NCBI GenBank assembly: GCA_964035775.1 | Contig: OZ038316.1 | Coordinates: forward strand, 27,867,162-27,931,161 | Reading direction: 5' to 3' | Origin: Osedax frankpressi | Taxonomy: Eukaryota > Annelida > Polychaeta > Sabellida > Siboglinidae | DNA length: 64,000 bases | Shown: piece after piece, positions 1-12,900 of the stretch | Layout of the letters: every line of letters starts with the position of its first letter | Position numbering within the stretch: position 1 is the first letter of the stretch | Position numbers and translations under genes: made by a program | Notes under the pieces: generated by a model | Databases searched by the model: none | What the model saw: only the letters and a program-made list of their open reading frames with translations | Told to the model about the DNA's origin: nothing

Positions 1-960
1 CAAAATCAAAACCCACTACAAAACCCACAACAAAACCCACAACAAAACCCATATCAAGAACCACAGCAAAATCCACTACAAAACCCACAGAAAATCTCAC
101 AACAAACTCCGCAACAGAACCTACCACAAAATCAAAGCCCACATCCACAACCAATAATACAACAGATCTCTCAACAAAATCTACAAAATCATCCCCAACC
201 AAATCCTAGGCAATATTTACAGCAACATCAAAGCCCACAACAAAACCTACAACAAAATGTAAACCCACAACATTATAAAAATCAAAATACAGAGCAAATC
301 TTGCAACAAAACCCACAACACCAACCAAATCAACAACAAAATCTAAAACCACAACAAAACCTACAGCAAAATACACAACAAAATCAAAACCTACAATACC
401 CACAACAAAATCAAATCCCACAGCAAAACCCACAACAAAACCCACAACAACACCCATATCAAGAACCACAGCAAAATCCACTGCAAAACCCACTGCAAAA
501 CCCACTGCAAAACCCACTGCAAAACCCACAGAAAATCTCACAACAAACTCCACAACAAAACCCACAACAAAACCTACTACAAAACCAACAACAAAACCCA
601 CAACAAAACCCACAACAAAACCCACAACATAACTCACAACAAAATCAAAACCCACAACAAAATCTACAACACCCACAACAAAATCTACAACAAAACCCAC
701 AACACCCACAACAAAATCTACAGCAAAATCCACAACAGAACCCACAACAGAACCCACAACAGAACCCACAACAGAACCCACAAAAAAACCTACAACACCC
801 ACAACAAAATCTACAGCAAAACCCACAACAAAATCAGCAACTAAATCTACAGCCGAACTCACAACAGCATCTACAACAAAATTTATATCAAAACCCAATC
901 CAACCACAATATTTACCAAATCAACAAAATAATCCCCAGAACCAATCACAAAATAACTTA
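1..960 (+). repeat. Coding minisatellite in PTPN23 exon 1 (Gln/Asn/Pro repeats)
   Basis: Short units built on CCACAACAAAAC and relatives encode PQQN, LQNP and QHPQQN-type repeats without a stop for about 320 codons. The units are 12 or 15 bp or other multiples of three, so copy-number change keeps the frame. This is the disordered linker between the Bro1/V domains and the PTP domain. The reverse strand is also open here (a Val/Gly/Phe-rich frame), but that is a shadow. Confidence 0.85.
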
Positions 961-3900
961 CAAAATCAACCAATCAATTTGCAAAAACCATCAAATAGAC
1001 AACAGATTTGTTCTTTTAATCCATCAATTAAACAACTAAATCAATTCAACTCTTCACAAAATAAACAGAATTTGCAAATAAATCAGCAAATTACGAACCA
1101 AATACAGAATAATTTGTCTCAAAATGAAATGCAACCGATTAATTCACAAAATCCATTAATAAAACAAATAAACCCGGAAAACTTTCCGCAAAATCCATTA
1201 AACAACCAACAAATCCAAACAAATATCACTCAAAATCAGAAATTACCTCGAGACACCTCATCAACTTCCCAGAACCTACAAAACCTAAATAGTAAGCCCC
1301 AACGGAAACACGACTTGCGTGACGGTCCACAGAATCTTGCGATGAATTACTCCGGTGGTCAACATTACCCGGGACAATATCCTGAACAGTTCGCAATGTC
1401 CAAACCTCCGCAGGTCCACCAGCAAAACAACGGCCCGGCTATTGCCACCGGCGGCCGGCAATCACTCGCAGACCAACTTCGGAGGCAACAGGAGGCTCTG
1501 CCGGCACCTCTGTTGCCCAGCAAAGCGCCGTCTACACCGGAACCGCCTTCGAATGCCGAAACGACGACGCCGACGGAACTTGGTTGCCAGTCGCCCAGCC
1601 GACCTCTGCACGTCGAACCGCCGATTACCAGCAATGCGCGACGACCTGTTCCGGATACGCCTCGACCTCCGACCTCGCGGCAACACCGCCGCCATCGAAG
1701 GTCTAGTCGCGATTCCGACGCGGCCTCTTCGATAACGTCGTCGTTTGCCGTGGTCGACCTTGCGCAACCTTTGACCCCTGCCGGACCCCCCGCCGCGAAG
1801 ACCGTCGACCACTACACCACCGACGAAGCGAAGATCCGTCAACTTCAGACTCAGGTTCCATTTGAACTTTGACTCCGACTCGGCTTTTAGAGTTTATTCT
1901 TAGAACTCATTTATTATTTTATATTGTTTGCAGATTTGAAACAAGGTTTAAAATGAATTAGTTTTCTAAAGTAGATGAATTAATAAATTGCAGCGAATTT
2001 CAATTTTTATTAAACATATTATTTTGTTGTTATTTTTTCAACTAATTCTCCATGAATTATTAAATACAATCATTGTATTATACATCCACTTTTTGTTGAA
2101 ATTCTATTATAATTTCGGATTTCATATGAGGAGTTATTTTGCAGACAAGTTTTTTGAATTAGTGATATAATAAACTGATGGAGATAGATTAAATGTTATG
2201 ATGTTGACATGCAATGAGATGATGTAGACATGCAATGTGATGATGTTGACATACAATGTGATGATGTAGACATGCAATGTGATGATGTAGACATGCAATG
2301 TGATGATGTAGACATGCAATGAGATGATGTTGACATGCAATGTGATGATGTTGACATGCAATGAGATGATGTAGACATGCAATGAGATGATGTTGACATA
2401 CAATGTGATGATGTAGACATGCAATGTGATGATGTAGACATGCAATGAGATGATGTTGACATGCAATGTGATGATGTTGACATACAATGTGATGATGTAG
2501 ACATGCAATGTGATGATGTTGACATACAATGTGATGATGTTGACATGCAATGTGATGATGTTGACATGCAATGTGATGATGTAGACATGCAATGAGATGA
2601 TGTAGACATGCAATGTGATGATGGTATATATTTATGTGAACTCTTGATCAAATCTCTCTAAAATGTAAATATGCAACAAATTCTAATAATTATTAGATAT
2701 ATTTCTTTTATTATATAACAAAATAACTAAAATGGCCTGGTTGGCTTCTTGGGTAGTTGTTAAATTTTCCTAGAATAAATGTAATAGTTTTTTTTATATA
2801 GAATATGAATTCATATTGAAAATGAAATATAATTATCAAAAAAATCACAATAATTTAATTTTTGCATTGCATAATTTCTATTGCATCATTCAATAATTAA
2901 ATTAATTTATAAAACTATTGCATCTCTAGATCTGGCTCGGTTATAATTCAATTACATATTTACATTCATTTCAGGTGATGAAATTTGATAAGATAGTTTC
3001 TAGTCTGAATATTCCAACTCTAAATGGACCAACGCCTCTGGAGAATGAGTGGAATGTTTGTAACCATATTCTAATGGTGCTGTCTTCAATTCTGTTTCTT
3101 TTATAACTCTATCAATAAGTATATCAATAACTTTATGAATAACTATATCAATAACTCTATAAATAAATCTATCTATAACTGTATCAATATCTATAACAAT
3201 AACTATAACAATAAATCTATAAATAACTGTATCAATATCTATAACAATAACTATATCAATAAATCTATCAATAACTGTATCAATATCTAAAACAATAACT
3301 ATATCAATAACTTTATCAACAACTATATCAATAACTTTATCAATTCTGTACTTCAACAGGATTTAATGAACGAACAGGAAGGTGATTCTCAAAAAATGTC
3401 GATTTCTATAGCTAGATGTTACCCCCTTAAGAACCGTCTCGCCATGCCATGTTAGTTCCCTGGGAAGGTGGGAGTAGTGAGGCAGTAGTGCGGCAGTAGT
3501 GCGGCAGTAGTGCGGGAGTAGTGCGGGAGTAGTGCGGCAGTAGTGCGGCAGTAGTGCGGCAGTAGTGCGGCAGTAGTGCGGGAGTAGTGCGGGAGTAGTG
3601 AGGGAGTAGTGCGGCAGTAGTGCGGCAGTAGTGCGGGAGTAGTGCGGGAGTAGTGCGGCAGTAGTGCGGCAGTAGTGCGGCAGTAGTGCGGCAGTAGTGC
3701 GGCAGTAGTGCGGGAGTAGTGCGGCAGTAGTGCGGGAGTAGTGCGGGAGTAGTGAGGGAGTAGTGCGGCAGTAGTGCGGCAGTAGTGCGGGAGTAGTGCG
3801 GGAGTAGTGCGGCAGTAGTGCGGCAGTAGTGCGGCAGTAGTGCGGCAGTAGTGCGGGAGTAGTGCGGCAGTAGTGCGGGAGTAGTGCGGGAGTAGTGAGG

Positions 3901-6900
3901 GAGTAGTGCGGGAGTAGTGAGGCAGTAGTGCGTGAGTAGTGCGGCAGTAGTGCGGCAGTAGTGAGGCAGTAGTGCGGGAGTAGTGCGGGAGTAGTGAAGC
4001 AGTAGTGAGGCAGTAGTGCGGCAGTAGTGCGGCAGTAGTGCGGCAGTAGTGCTGGAGTAGTGCGGCAGTAGTGCGGCAGTAGTGCGGCAGTAGTGCGGCA
4101 GTAGTGCGGGAGTAGTGAGGGAGTAGTGCGGGAGTAGTGCGGGAGTAGTGAAGCAGTAGTGAGGCAGTAGTGCGGCAGTAGTGAGGGAGTAGTGAGGCAG
4201 TAGTGCGGCAGTAGTGCGGCAGTAGTGCGGCAGTAGTGCGGGAGTAGTGCGGCAGTAGTGCGGCAGTAGTGAGGGAGTAGTGCGGCAGTAGTGAGGGAGT
4301 AGTGCGGCAGTAGTGAGGGAGTAGTGCGGGAGTAGTGCGGGAGTAGTGCGGGAGTAGTGCGGGAGTAGTGAGGTAGTAGTGCGGGAGTAGTGAGGGAGTA
4401 GTGCGGTAGTAGTGAGGTAGTAGTGAGGGAGTAGTGAGGCAGTAGTGCTGGAGTAGTGCGGCAGTAGTGCGGCAGTAGTGCGGTAGTAGTGAGGGAGTAG
4501 TGAGGCAGTAGTGCTGGAGTAGTGCGGCAGTAGTGCGGCAGTAGTGCGGGAGTAGTGCGGTAGTAGTGAGGTAGTAGTGAGGGAGTAGTGAGGCAGTAGT
4601 GCGGCAGTAGTGCGGCAGTAGTGCGGCAGTAGTGCGGCAGTAGTGCGGCAGTAGTGCGGCAGTAGTGCGGGAGTAGTGCGGCAGTAGTGAGGGAGTAGTG
4701 AGGGAGTAGTGCGGTAGTAGTGAGGGAGTAGTGAGGGAGTAGTGCGGTAGTAGTGAGGGAGTAGTGAGGGAGTAGTGCGGTAGTAGTGAGGGAGTAGTGA
4801 GGGAGTAGTGAGGGAGTAGTGCGGCAGTAGTGCGGCAGTAGTGAGGGAGTAGTGAGGGAGTAGTGCGGCAGTAGTGCGGGAGTAGTGCGGCAGTAGTGCG
4901 GCAGTAGTGCGGCAGTAGTGCGGGAGTAGTGAGGGAGTAGTGCGGCAGTAGTGCGGCAGTAGTGCGGGAGTAGTGAGGGAGTAGTGAGGGAGTAGTGAGG
5001 CAGTAGTGCGGCAGTAGTGCGGCAGTAGTGAGGGAGTAGTGAGGCAGTAGTGCTGGAGTAGTGCGGCAGTAGTGCGGCAGTAGTGCGGGAGTAGTGCGTG
5101 AGTAGTGCGGCAGTAGTGCGGGAGTAGTGCGGCAGTAGTGAGGGAGTAGTGAGGGAGTAGTGCGGTAGTAGTGAGGGAGTAGTGAGGGAGTAGTGCGGTA
5201 GTAGTGAGGGAGTAGTGAGGGAGTAGTGCGGTAGTAGTGAGGGAGTAGTGAGGGAGTAGTGAGGGAGTAGTGAGGGAGTAGTGCGGCAGTAGTGCGGCAG
5301 TAGTGAGGGAGTAGTGAGGGAGTAGTGCGGTAGTAGTGAGGGAGTAGTGAGGGAGTAGTGCGGCAGTAGTGCGGCAGTAGTGCGGCAGTAGTGCGGGAGT
5401 AGTGCGGCAGTAGTGCGGGAGTAGTGCGGGAGTAGTGAGGGAGTAGTGCGGCAGTAGTGCGGCAGTAGTGCGGGAGTAGTGCGGCAGTAGTGCGGCAGTA
5501 GTGCGGCAGTAGTGCGGCAGTAGTGCGGCAGTAGTGCGGCAGTAGTGCGGGAGTAGTGAGGGAGTAGTGAGGGAGTAGTGAGGGAGTAGTGCGGGAGTAG
5601 TGCGGGAGTAGTGAGGCAGTAGTGCGGCAGTAGTGCGGGAGTAGTGAGGCAGTAGTGCTGGAGTAGTGCGGCAGTAGTGCTGGAGTAGTGCGGCAGTAGT
5701 GCTGGAGTAGTGCGGCAGTAGTGCGGCAGTAGTGCGGCAGTAGTGCGGCAGTAGTGCGGCAGTAGTGCGGCAGTAGTGCGGGAGTAGTGAGGGAGTAGTG
5801 CGGGAGTAGTGCGGGAGTAGTGAAGCAGTAGTGAGGCAGTAGTGCGGCAGTAGTGCGTGAGTAGTGAGGGAGTAGTGAGGTAGTAGTGAGGGAGTAGTGC
5901 GGCAGTAGTGCGGCAGTAGTGAAGGAGTAGTGCGTGAGTAGTGCGGAGGTAGTGCGGCAGTAGTGCGGCAGTAGTGCTGGAGTAGTGCGGCAGTAGTGCG
6001 GCAGTAGTGCGGCAGTAGTGCGGCAGTAGTGCGGGAGTAGTGCGGCAGTAGTGCGGCAGTAGTGCGGCAGTAGTGAGGGAGTAGTGCGGCAGTAGTGAGG
6101 GAGTAGTGCGGCAGTAGTGAGGGAGTAGTGCGGGAGTAGTGCGGGAGTAGTGAGGGAGTAGTGAGGTAGTAGTGCGGGAGTAGTGAGGGAGTAGTGCGGT
6201 AGTAGTGCGGCAGTAGTGAGGGAGTAGTGAGGGAGTAGTGCGGTAGTAGTGAGGGAGTAGTGCGGCAGTAGTGCTGGAGTAGTGCGGGAGTAGTGAGGTA
6301 GTAGTGAGGGAGTAGTGAGGCAGTAGTGCTGGAGTAGTGCGGCAGTAGTGCGGCAGTAGTGCGGTAGTAGTGAGGGAGTAGTGAGGCAGTAGTGCTGGAG
6401 TAGTGCGGCAGTAGTGCGGCAGTAGTGCGGGAGTAGTGCGTGAGTAGTGCGGCAGTAGTGCGGGAGTAGTGCGGCAGTAGTGAGGGAGTAGTGAGGGAGT
6501 AGTGCGGTAGTAGTGAGGGAGTAGTGAGGGAGTAGTGCGGTAGTAGTGAGGGAGTAGTGAGGGAGTAGTGCGGTAGTAGTGAGGGAGTAGTGAGGGAGTA
6601 GTGAGGGAGTAGTGCGGCAGTAGTGCGGCAGTAGTGAGGGAGTAGTGAGGGAGTAGTGCGGCAGTAGTGCGGCAGTAGTGCGGGAGTAGTGCGGCAGTAG
6701 TGCGGCAGTAGTGCGGGAGTAGTGAGGGAGTAGTGCGGCAGTAGTGCGGCAGTAGTGCGGGAGTAGTGAGGGAGTAGTGAGGGAGTAGTGCGGCAGTAGT
6801 GCGGGAGTAGTGAGGGAGTAGTGCGGCAGTAGTGCGGCAGTAGTGCGGCAGTAGTGAGGGAGTAGTGAGGGAGTAGCGCGGCAGTAGTGCGGCAGTAGTG

Positions 6901-9900
6901 AGGGAGTAGTGAGGGAGTAGTGAGGGAGTAGTGCGGCAGTAGTGCGGGAGTAGTGCGGCAGTAGTGCGGGAGTAGTGAGGGAGTAGTGAGGGAGTAGTGA
7001 GGGAGTAGTGCGGCAGTAGTGCGGCAGTAGTGCGGCAGTAGTGAGGGAGTAGTGCGGTAGTAGTGAGGGAGTAGTGCAGGAGTAGTGCTGGAGTAGTGCG
7101 GTAGTAGTGAGGGAGTAGTGAGGCAGTAGTGAGGGAGTAGTGCGGGAGTAGTGCGGCAGTAGTGCGGCAGTAGTGCTGGAGTAGTGCGGCAGTAGTGCGG
7201 CAGTAGTGCGGCAGTAGTGCGGCAGTAGTGCGGGAGTAGTGAGGGAGTAATGAGGGAGTAGTGAGGGAGTAGTGCGGGAGTAGTGAGGGAGTAGTGCGGC
7301 AGTAGTGCGGCAGTAGTGAGGGAGTAGTGAGGGAGTAGTGAGGGAGTAGTGCGGCAGTAGTGCGGCAGTAGTGCGGCAGTAGTGCGGCAGTAGTGAGGGA
7401 GTAGTGCGGTAGTAGTGAGGGAGTAGTGAGGCAGTAGTGAGGGAGTAGTGCGGGAGTAGTGCGGCAGTAGTGCGGCAGTAGTGCTGGAGTAGTGCGGCAG
7501 TAGTGCGGCAGTAGTGCGGCAGTAGTGCGGGAGTAGTGAGGGAGTAGTGAGGGAGTAGTGAGGGAGTAGTGAGGGAGTAGTGCGGCAGTAGTGCGGCAGT
7601 AGTGCGGCAGTAGTGAGGGAGTAGTGCGGTAGTAGTGAGGGAGTAGTGCAGGAGTAGTGCTGGAGTAGTGCGGTAGTAGTGAGGGAGTAGTGAGGCAGTA
7701 GTGAGGGAGTAGTGCGGGAGTAGTGCGGCAGTAGTGCGGCAGTAGTGCTGGAGTAGTGCGGCAGTAGTGCGGCAGTAGTGCGGCAGTAGTGCGGCAGTAG
7801 TGCGGCAGTAGTGCGGGAGTAGTGAGGGAGTAATGAGGGAGTAGTGAGGGAGTAGTGCGGGAGTAGTGAGGGAGTAGTGCGGCAGTAGTGCGGCAGTAGT
7901 GAGGGAGTAGTGAGGGAGTAGTGAGGGAGTAGTGCGGCAGTAGTGCGGCAGTAGTGAGGGAGTAGTGCGGTAGTAGTGAGGGAGTAGTGAGGCAGTAGTG
8001 AGGGAGTAGTGCGGGAGTAGTGCGGCAGTAGTGCGGCAGTAGTGCGGCAGTAGTGCGGCAGTAGTGCGGCAGTAGTGAGGTAGTAGTGCGGTAGTAGTAC
8101 GGGAGTAGTGCGGCAGTAGTGCTGGAGTAGTGCGGTAGTAGTGAGGGAGTAGTGAGGCAGTAGTGAGGGAGTAGTGCGGGAGTAGTGCGGCAGTAGTGCG
8201 GCAGTAGTGCTGGAGTAGTGAGGGAGTAGTGCGGCAGTAGTGAGGGAGTAGTGCGGCAGTAGTGCTGGAGTAGTGCGGCAGTAGTGCGGCAGTAGTGCGG
8301 CAGTAGTGCGGGAGTAGTGAGGGAGTAATGAGGGAGTAGTGAGGGAGTAGTGCGGCAGTAGTGCGGGAGTAGTGCGGCAGTAGTGAGGGAGTAGTGAGGC
8401 AGTAGTGAGGGAGTAGTGCGGGAGTAGTGAGGGAGTAGTGCGGGAGTAGTGCGGGAGTAGTGAGGAGGTAGTGAGGGCGTAGTGAGGGCGTAGTGAGGGC
8501 GTAGTGAGGAGGTAGTGAGGGCGTAGTGAGGGCGTAGTGAGGGCGCAGTGAGGAGGTAGTGAGGAGGTAGTGAGGGCGTAGTGAGTGCGTAGTGAGGGCG
8601 TAGTGCGGCAGTAGTGCGTGAGTAGTGCGGCAGTAGTGCGGCAGTAGTGCGGGAGTAGTGCGGCAGTAGTGCGGGAGTAGTGAGGAGGTATTGAGGGCGT
8701 AGTGAGGAGGGCGTAGTGAGGACGTAGTGCGGCAGTAGTGCGGGAGTAGTGCCTTTTGAGAATATTTAGAGGCGGGCCGGTTGCATAATGATCTATTATA
8801 TAAGATTATATAAGATGCCGAAGTGCATTGAATTGCAGGTTTTTATGTTCTATATCTCCTCGAATCATAGTAGTCGAACTTCGGTCTAGTATAGCTTTCC
8901 ATTGTTTTTCCATTGTTTTCCCATTAATTCGATGTGTACCTGTTGCTATTGATACGCGTGTAAAACTACAACTGACTCCGATATACAGATGATGTTTGGA
9001 GAGTGAAATTAAAGAATAACCAAGAGGATTACATTAATTGCAGCGAAATTGGGGTCTGTTCTTTAAGCCTTTAGTTGCATATTATTGCGTATTATCCTTA
9101 CAAAACTACTTAGTTTTTAAATTGCTAACAATGCCCATATATGTCCACGTATGGCACTCAACCTCCGACGTGCCCCCATGTACCCCTACACCCCTCATCA
9201 TCTCTATACAATCGGAGCCACCATTTCTGCGGGTTCCAGGACAACATGGTGGTTAAACGCCGGCCTTTCCTGCCAATCCCGCCCGCCCTACACCACCGTA
9301 TACATTCGTCGGCCAACCTACACCACCCTAAACCACCCTACACCACCCTACACCACCCTACACCACCCTACACCACCCTACACCACCCTACACCACCCTA
9401 AACCACCATACTAACCCCACTCGCGCCCCCATCAGAGCCTATCCTTCGGCCCCGAGAATAACATGGTGGGTCAACACCCGTTGATTTCAACTGAATGTGA
9501 TTTCTGGACGACGTGTTATGAACGAAATGTACGCGTTATTGTTGCACTTAGCCACTCGTCTGAATTCTCCTCCGAGGTCTGCTATTGGCTGAATTGCTAT
9601 CTCTCCACTGACCACCTAGTGAATGCTCATCTTTCTCTAATTTACGTATCGTCACAATCACTTTAATGTATAAAAATTATTGTTCACCGTTACAAAATAC
9701 TATTTAGCAAATTAGCTATTTATATGTAAGTGTTAATACTTATAAATTGTTTCCTATATAGAAACATAGTCAAATATAGAAACACCTTTTGTATATTCAT
9801 TGAAATTGCCATCAGATAATCATTTTAGCATTATTATCTTTAACAGTATCAAGAATGTAAAATCAAAATCATTTTTTTATTAATATTTAAAAAAGACAGA

Positions 9901-12900
9901 ATATGCCATAAAATAAGATAATATACCATATGATGATCTTATTAATTGTATTACATTCCAATATCTGTAACCTTATTATTTATTATATGATACTTTAAAT
10001 GTGAAATAAATATTAAATGGAATTAAATAGCATCTGAAGAATTGAATTCCGTTATAATCCAGAGTTTTTTTAGTATATAGCTTTAGGAACGTCTTTATCT
10101 GTTAGAAATTGATAATTTAGATCAAGATTCCGATTTATAATTAGCCTTCACCCTCGATCCGGCAGAAACTGCAAATCTATTGGCCCGAGTCCGTTGGTGA
10201 AACAAAACGTCGAGGATGTTACAGTGTTCGACTGCAATCGGTGAAACAGCGACCCGATTGGACGGAACGCATTCTGCAGCTCTCCTACACGGTGCCTAGA
10301 TTTTACGTTTCACCTCGTTTATTATTTATACATTAGTAATCGCGTTTACTTAATACCCGGTTATTGCCTAGCCTCGTAACTAGGTAGGTTTTTCTACGGC
10401 CTTCCTATCAAGCCCGCCTCGTCTTCCCAGCACATCTTAGCTCTCTCTATCTTGTCACCACATCTCCCTAATTGCATAACGTATATCCACAATACCCAGC
10501 ACATCCGGCGATGTAATAGTTGTGTAAGATCCTTTGACATGTTTAGAATGATAAAGAAATAATACAAACTAAATTATGCAATCACGAAAAAGAAATGACT
10601 CTATTTGTTTTTCTAGTTATATCATGTTTACCTCTAAAGCTGATTATCTCTAACCCTATTTATCTCTATTATATTATTTACATTAGTTGGTCCGTCGTGC
10701 GAAATCAACATAATCCGATATCAATCATCCATCTAGTCTCACTCCCTAATGCGCATTAAACATGCTCTCTCGTGCAGTTAAAACAGAGGTCGCTGACCAT
10801 TGTACACCTGCAATTCACCGATTGGACGGTCAGCGGAGAGACGTCCGACGCCCAATTATTATCTTTGCTAGCTTTCGCAGAACGTGTGTTCAAGTTTCAC
10901 TCCGAACAAGAAAATATTGAGGATCCGATGATGATTCATTGCTGGTATGTTAATTATTGTAAATACTCCCCCAGCATCTTGCAATTCAGACTTTAATATA
11001 CCTAGGATTTGTTTATGCATCTATCCATAACTCCCCAACATAAAACCCAACATAACACCCAGATATCTCCCCAACATAAAACCCAACATAACACCCAGAT
11101 AACTCCCCAACATAACACCCAAATAACTCCCCAACATAAACCCCAGATAACTCTTCAACATAAACCCCAGATAACTCTTCAACATAACACCCAATATAAC
11201 TCCCCAACATAAACCCCAGATAACTCTTCAACATAACTCCCCAACATAACACCCAGATAACTCCCCAACATAACACCCAGATAACTCCCCAACATAAACC
11301 CCAGATAACTCTTCAACATAAACCCCAGATAACTCTTCAACATAAACCCCAGATAACTCTTCAACATAACTCCCCAACATAACACCCAGATAACTCCCCA
11401 ACATAACACCCAGATAACTCCCCAACATAAACCCCAGATAACTCTTCAACATAAACCCCAGATAACTCTTCAACATAACACCCAGATAACTCTTCAACAT
11501 AACACCCAAATAACTCCCCAACATAAACCCCAGATAACTCTTCAACATAAACCCCAGATAACTCTTCAACATAACACCCAATATAACTCCCCAACATAAA
11601 CCCCAGATAACTCTTCAACATAACTCTCCAACATAACACCCAGATAACTCCCCAACATAACACCCAGATAACTCCCCAACATAAACCCCAGATAACTCTT
11701 CAACATAAACCCCAGATAACTCTTCAACATAAACCCCAGATAACTCTTCAACATAACTCCCCAACATAACACCCAGATAACTCCCCAACATAACACCCAG
11801 ATAACTCCCCAACATAAACCCCAGATAACTCTTCAACATAAACCCCAGATAACTCTTCAACATAACACCCAGATAACTCTTCAACATAACACCCAAATAA
11901 CTCCCCAACATAAACCCCAGATAACTCTTCAACATAAACCCCAGATAACTCTTCAACATAACACCCAATATAACTCCCCAACATAAACCCCAGATAACTC
12001 TTCAACATAACTCTCCAACATAACACCCAGATAACTCTCCAACATAACACCCAGATAACTCTTCAACATAACACCCAATATAACTCCCCAACATAAACCC
12101 CAGATAACTCTTCAACATAACACCCAGATAACTCTTCAACATAACACCCAGATAACTCCCCAACATAAACCCCAGATAACTCTTCAACATAAACCCCAGA
12201 TAACTCCCCAACATAAACCCCAGATAACTCCCCAACATAACACCCAGATAACTCCCCAACATAAACCCCAGATAACTCTTCAACATAAACCCCAGATAAC
12301 TCTTCAACATAACACCCAGATAACTCTTCAACATAACACCCAGATAACTCCCCAACATAAACCCCAGATAACTCTTCAACATAAACCCCAGATAACTCCC
12401 CAACATAAACCCCAGATAACTCCCCAACATAACACCCAGATAACTCCCCAACATAAACCCCAGATAACTCTTCAACATAAACCCCAGATAACTCTCCAAC
12501 ATAAACCCCAGATAACTCCCCAACATAACACCCAGATAACTCCCCAACATAAACCCCAGATAACTCTTCAACATAAACCCCAGATAACTCTTCAACATAA
12601 CACCCAGATATCTCTTCAACATAACACCCAGATAACTCCCCAACATAAACCCCAGATAACTCTTCAACATAAACCCCAGATAACTCCCCAACATAAACCC
12701 CAGATAACTCCCCAACATAACACCCAGATAACTCTCCAACATAAACCCCAGATAACTCCCCAACATAACACCCAGATAACTCTCCAACATAACACCCAGA
12801 TAACTCTCCAACATAACACCCAGATAACTCTTCAACATAACACCCAATATAACTCCCCAACATAACACCCAGATAACTCCCCAACATAACACCCAATATA

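Noticed and set aside
206-973. Val/Gly/Phe-rich reverse-strand gene
   Set aside because: Antisense shadow of the PTPN23 Gln/Asn/Pro coding repeat.
3466-8750. CRISPR-like or other spacer-bearing array
   Set aside because: Units are contiguous, with no unique spacers, and lie in a eukaryotic intron. The same holds for every other array in the window.
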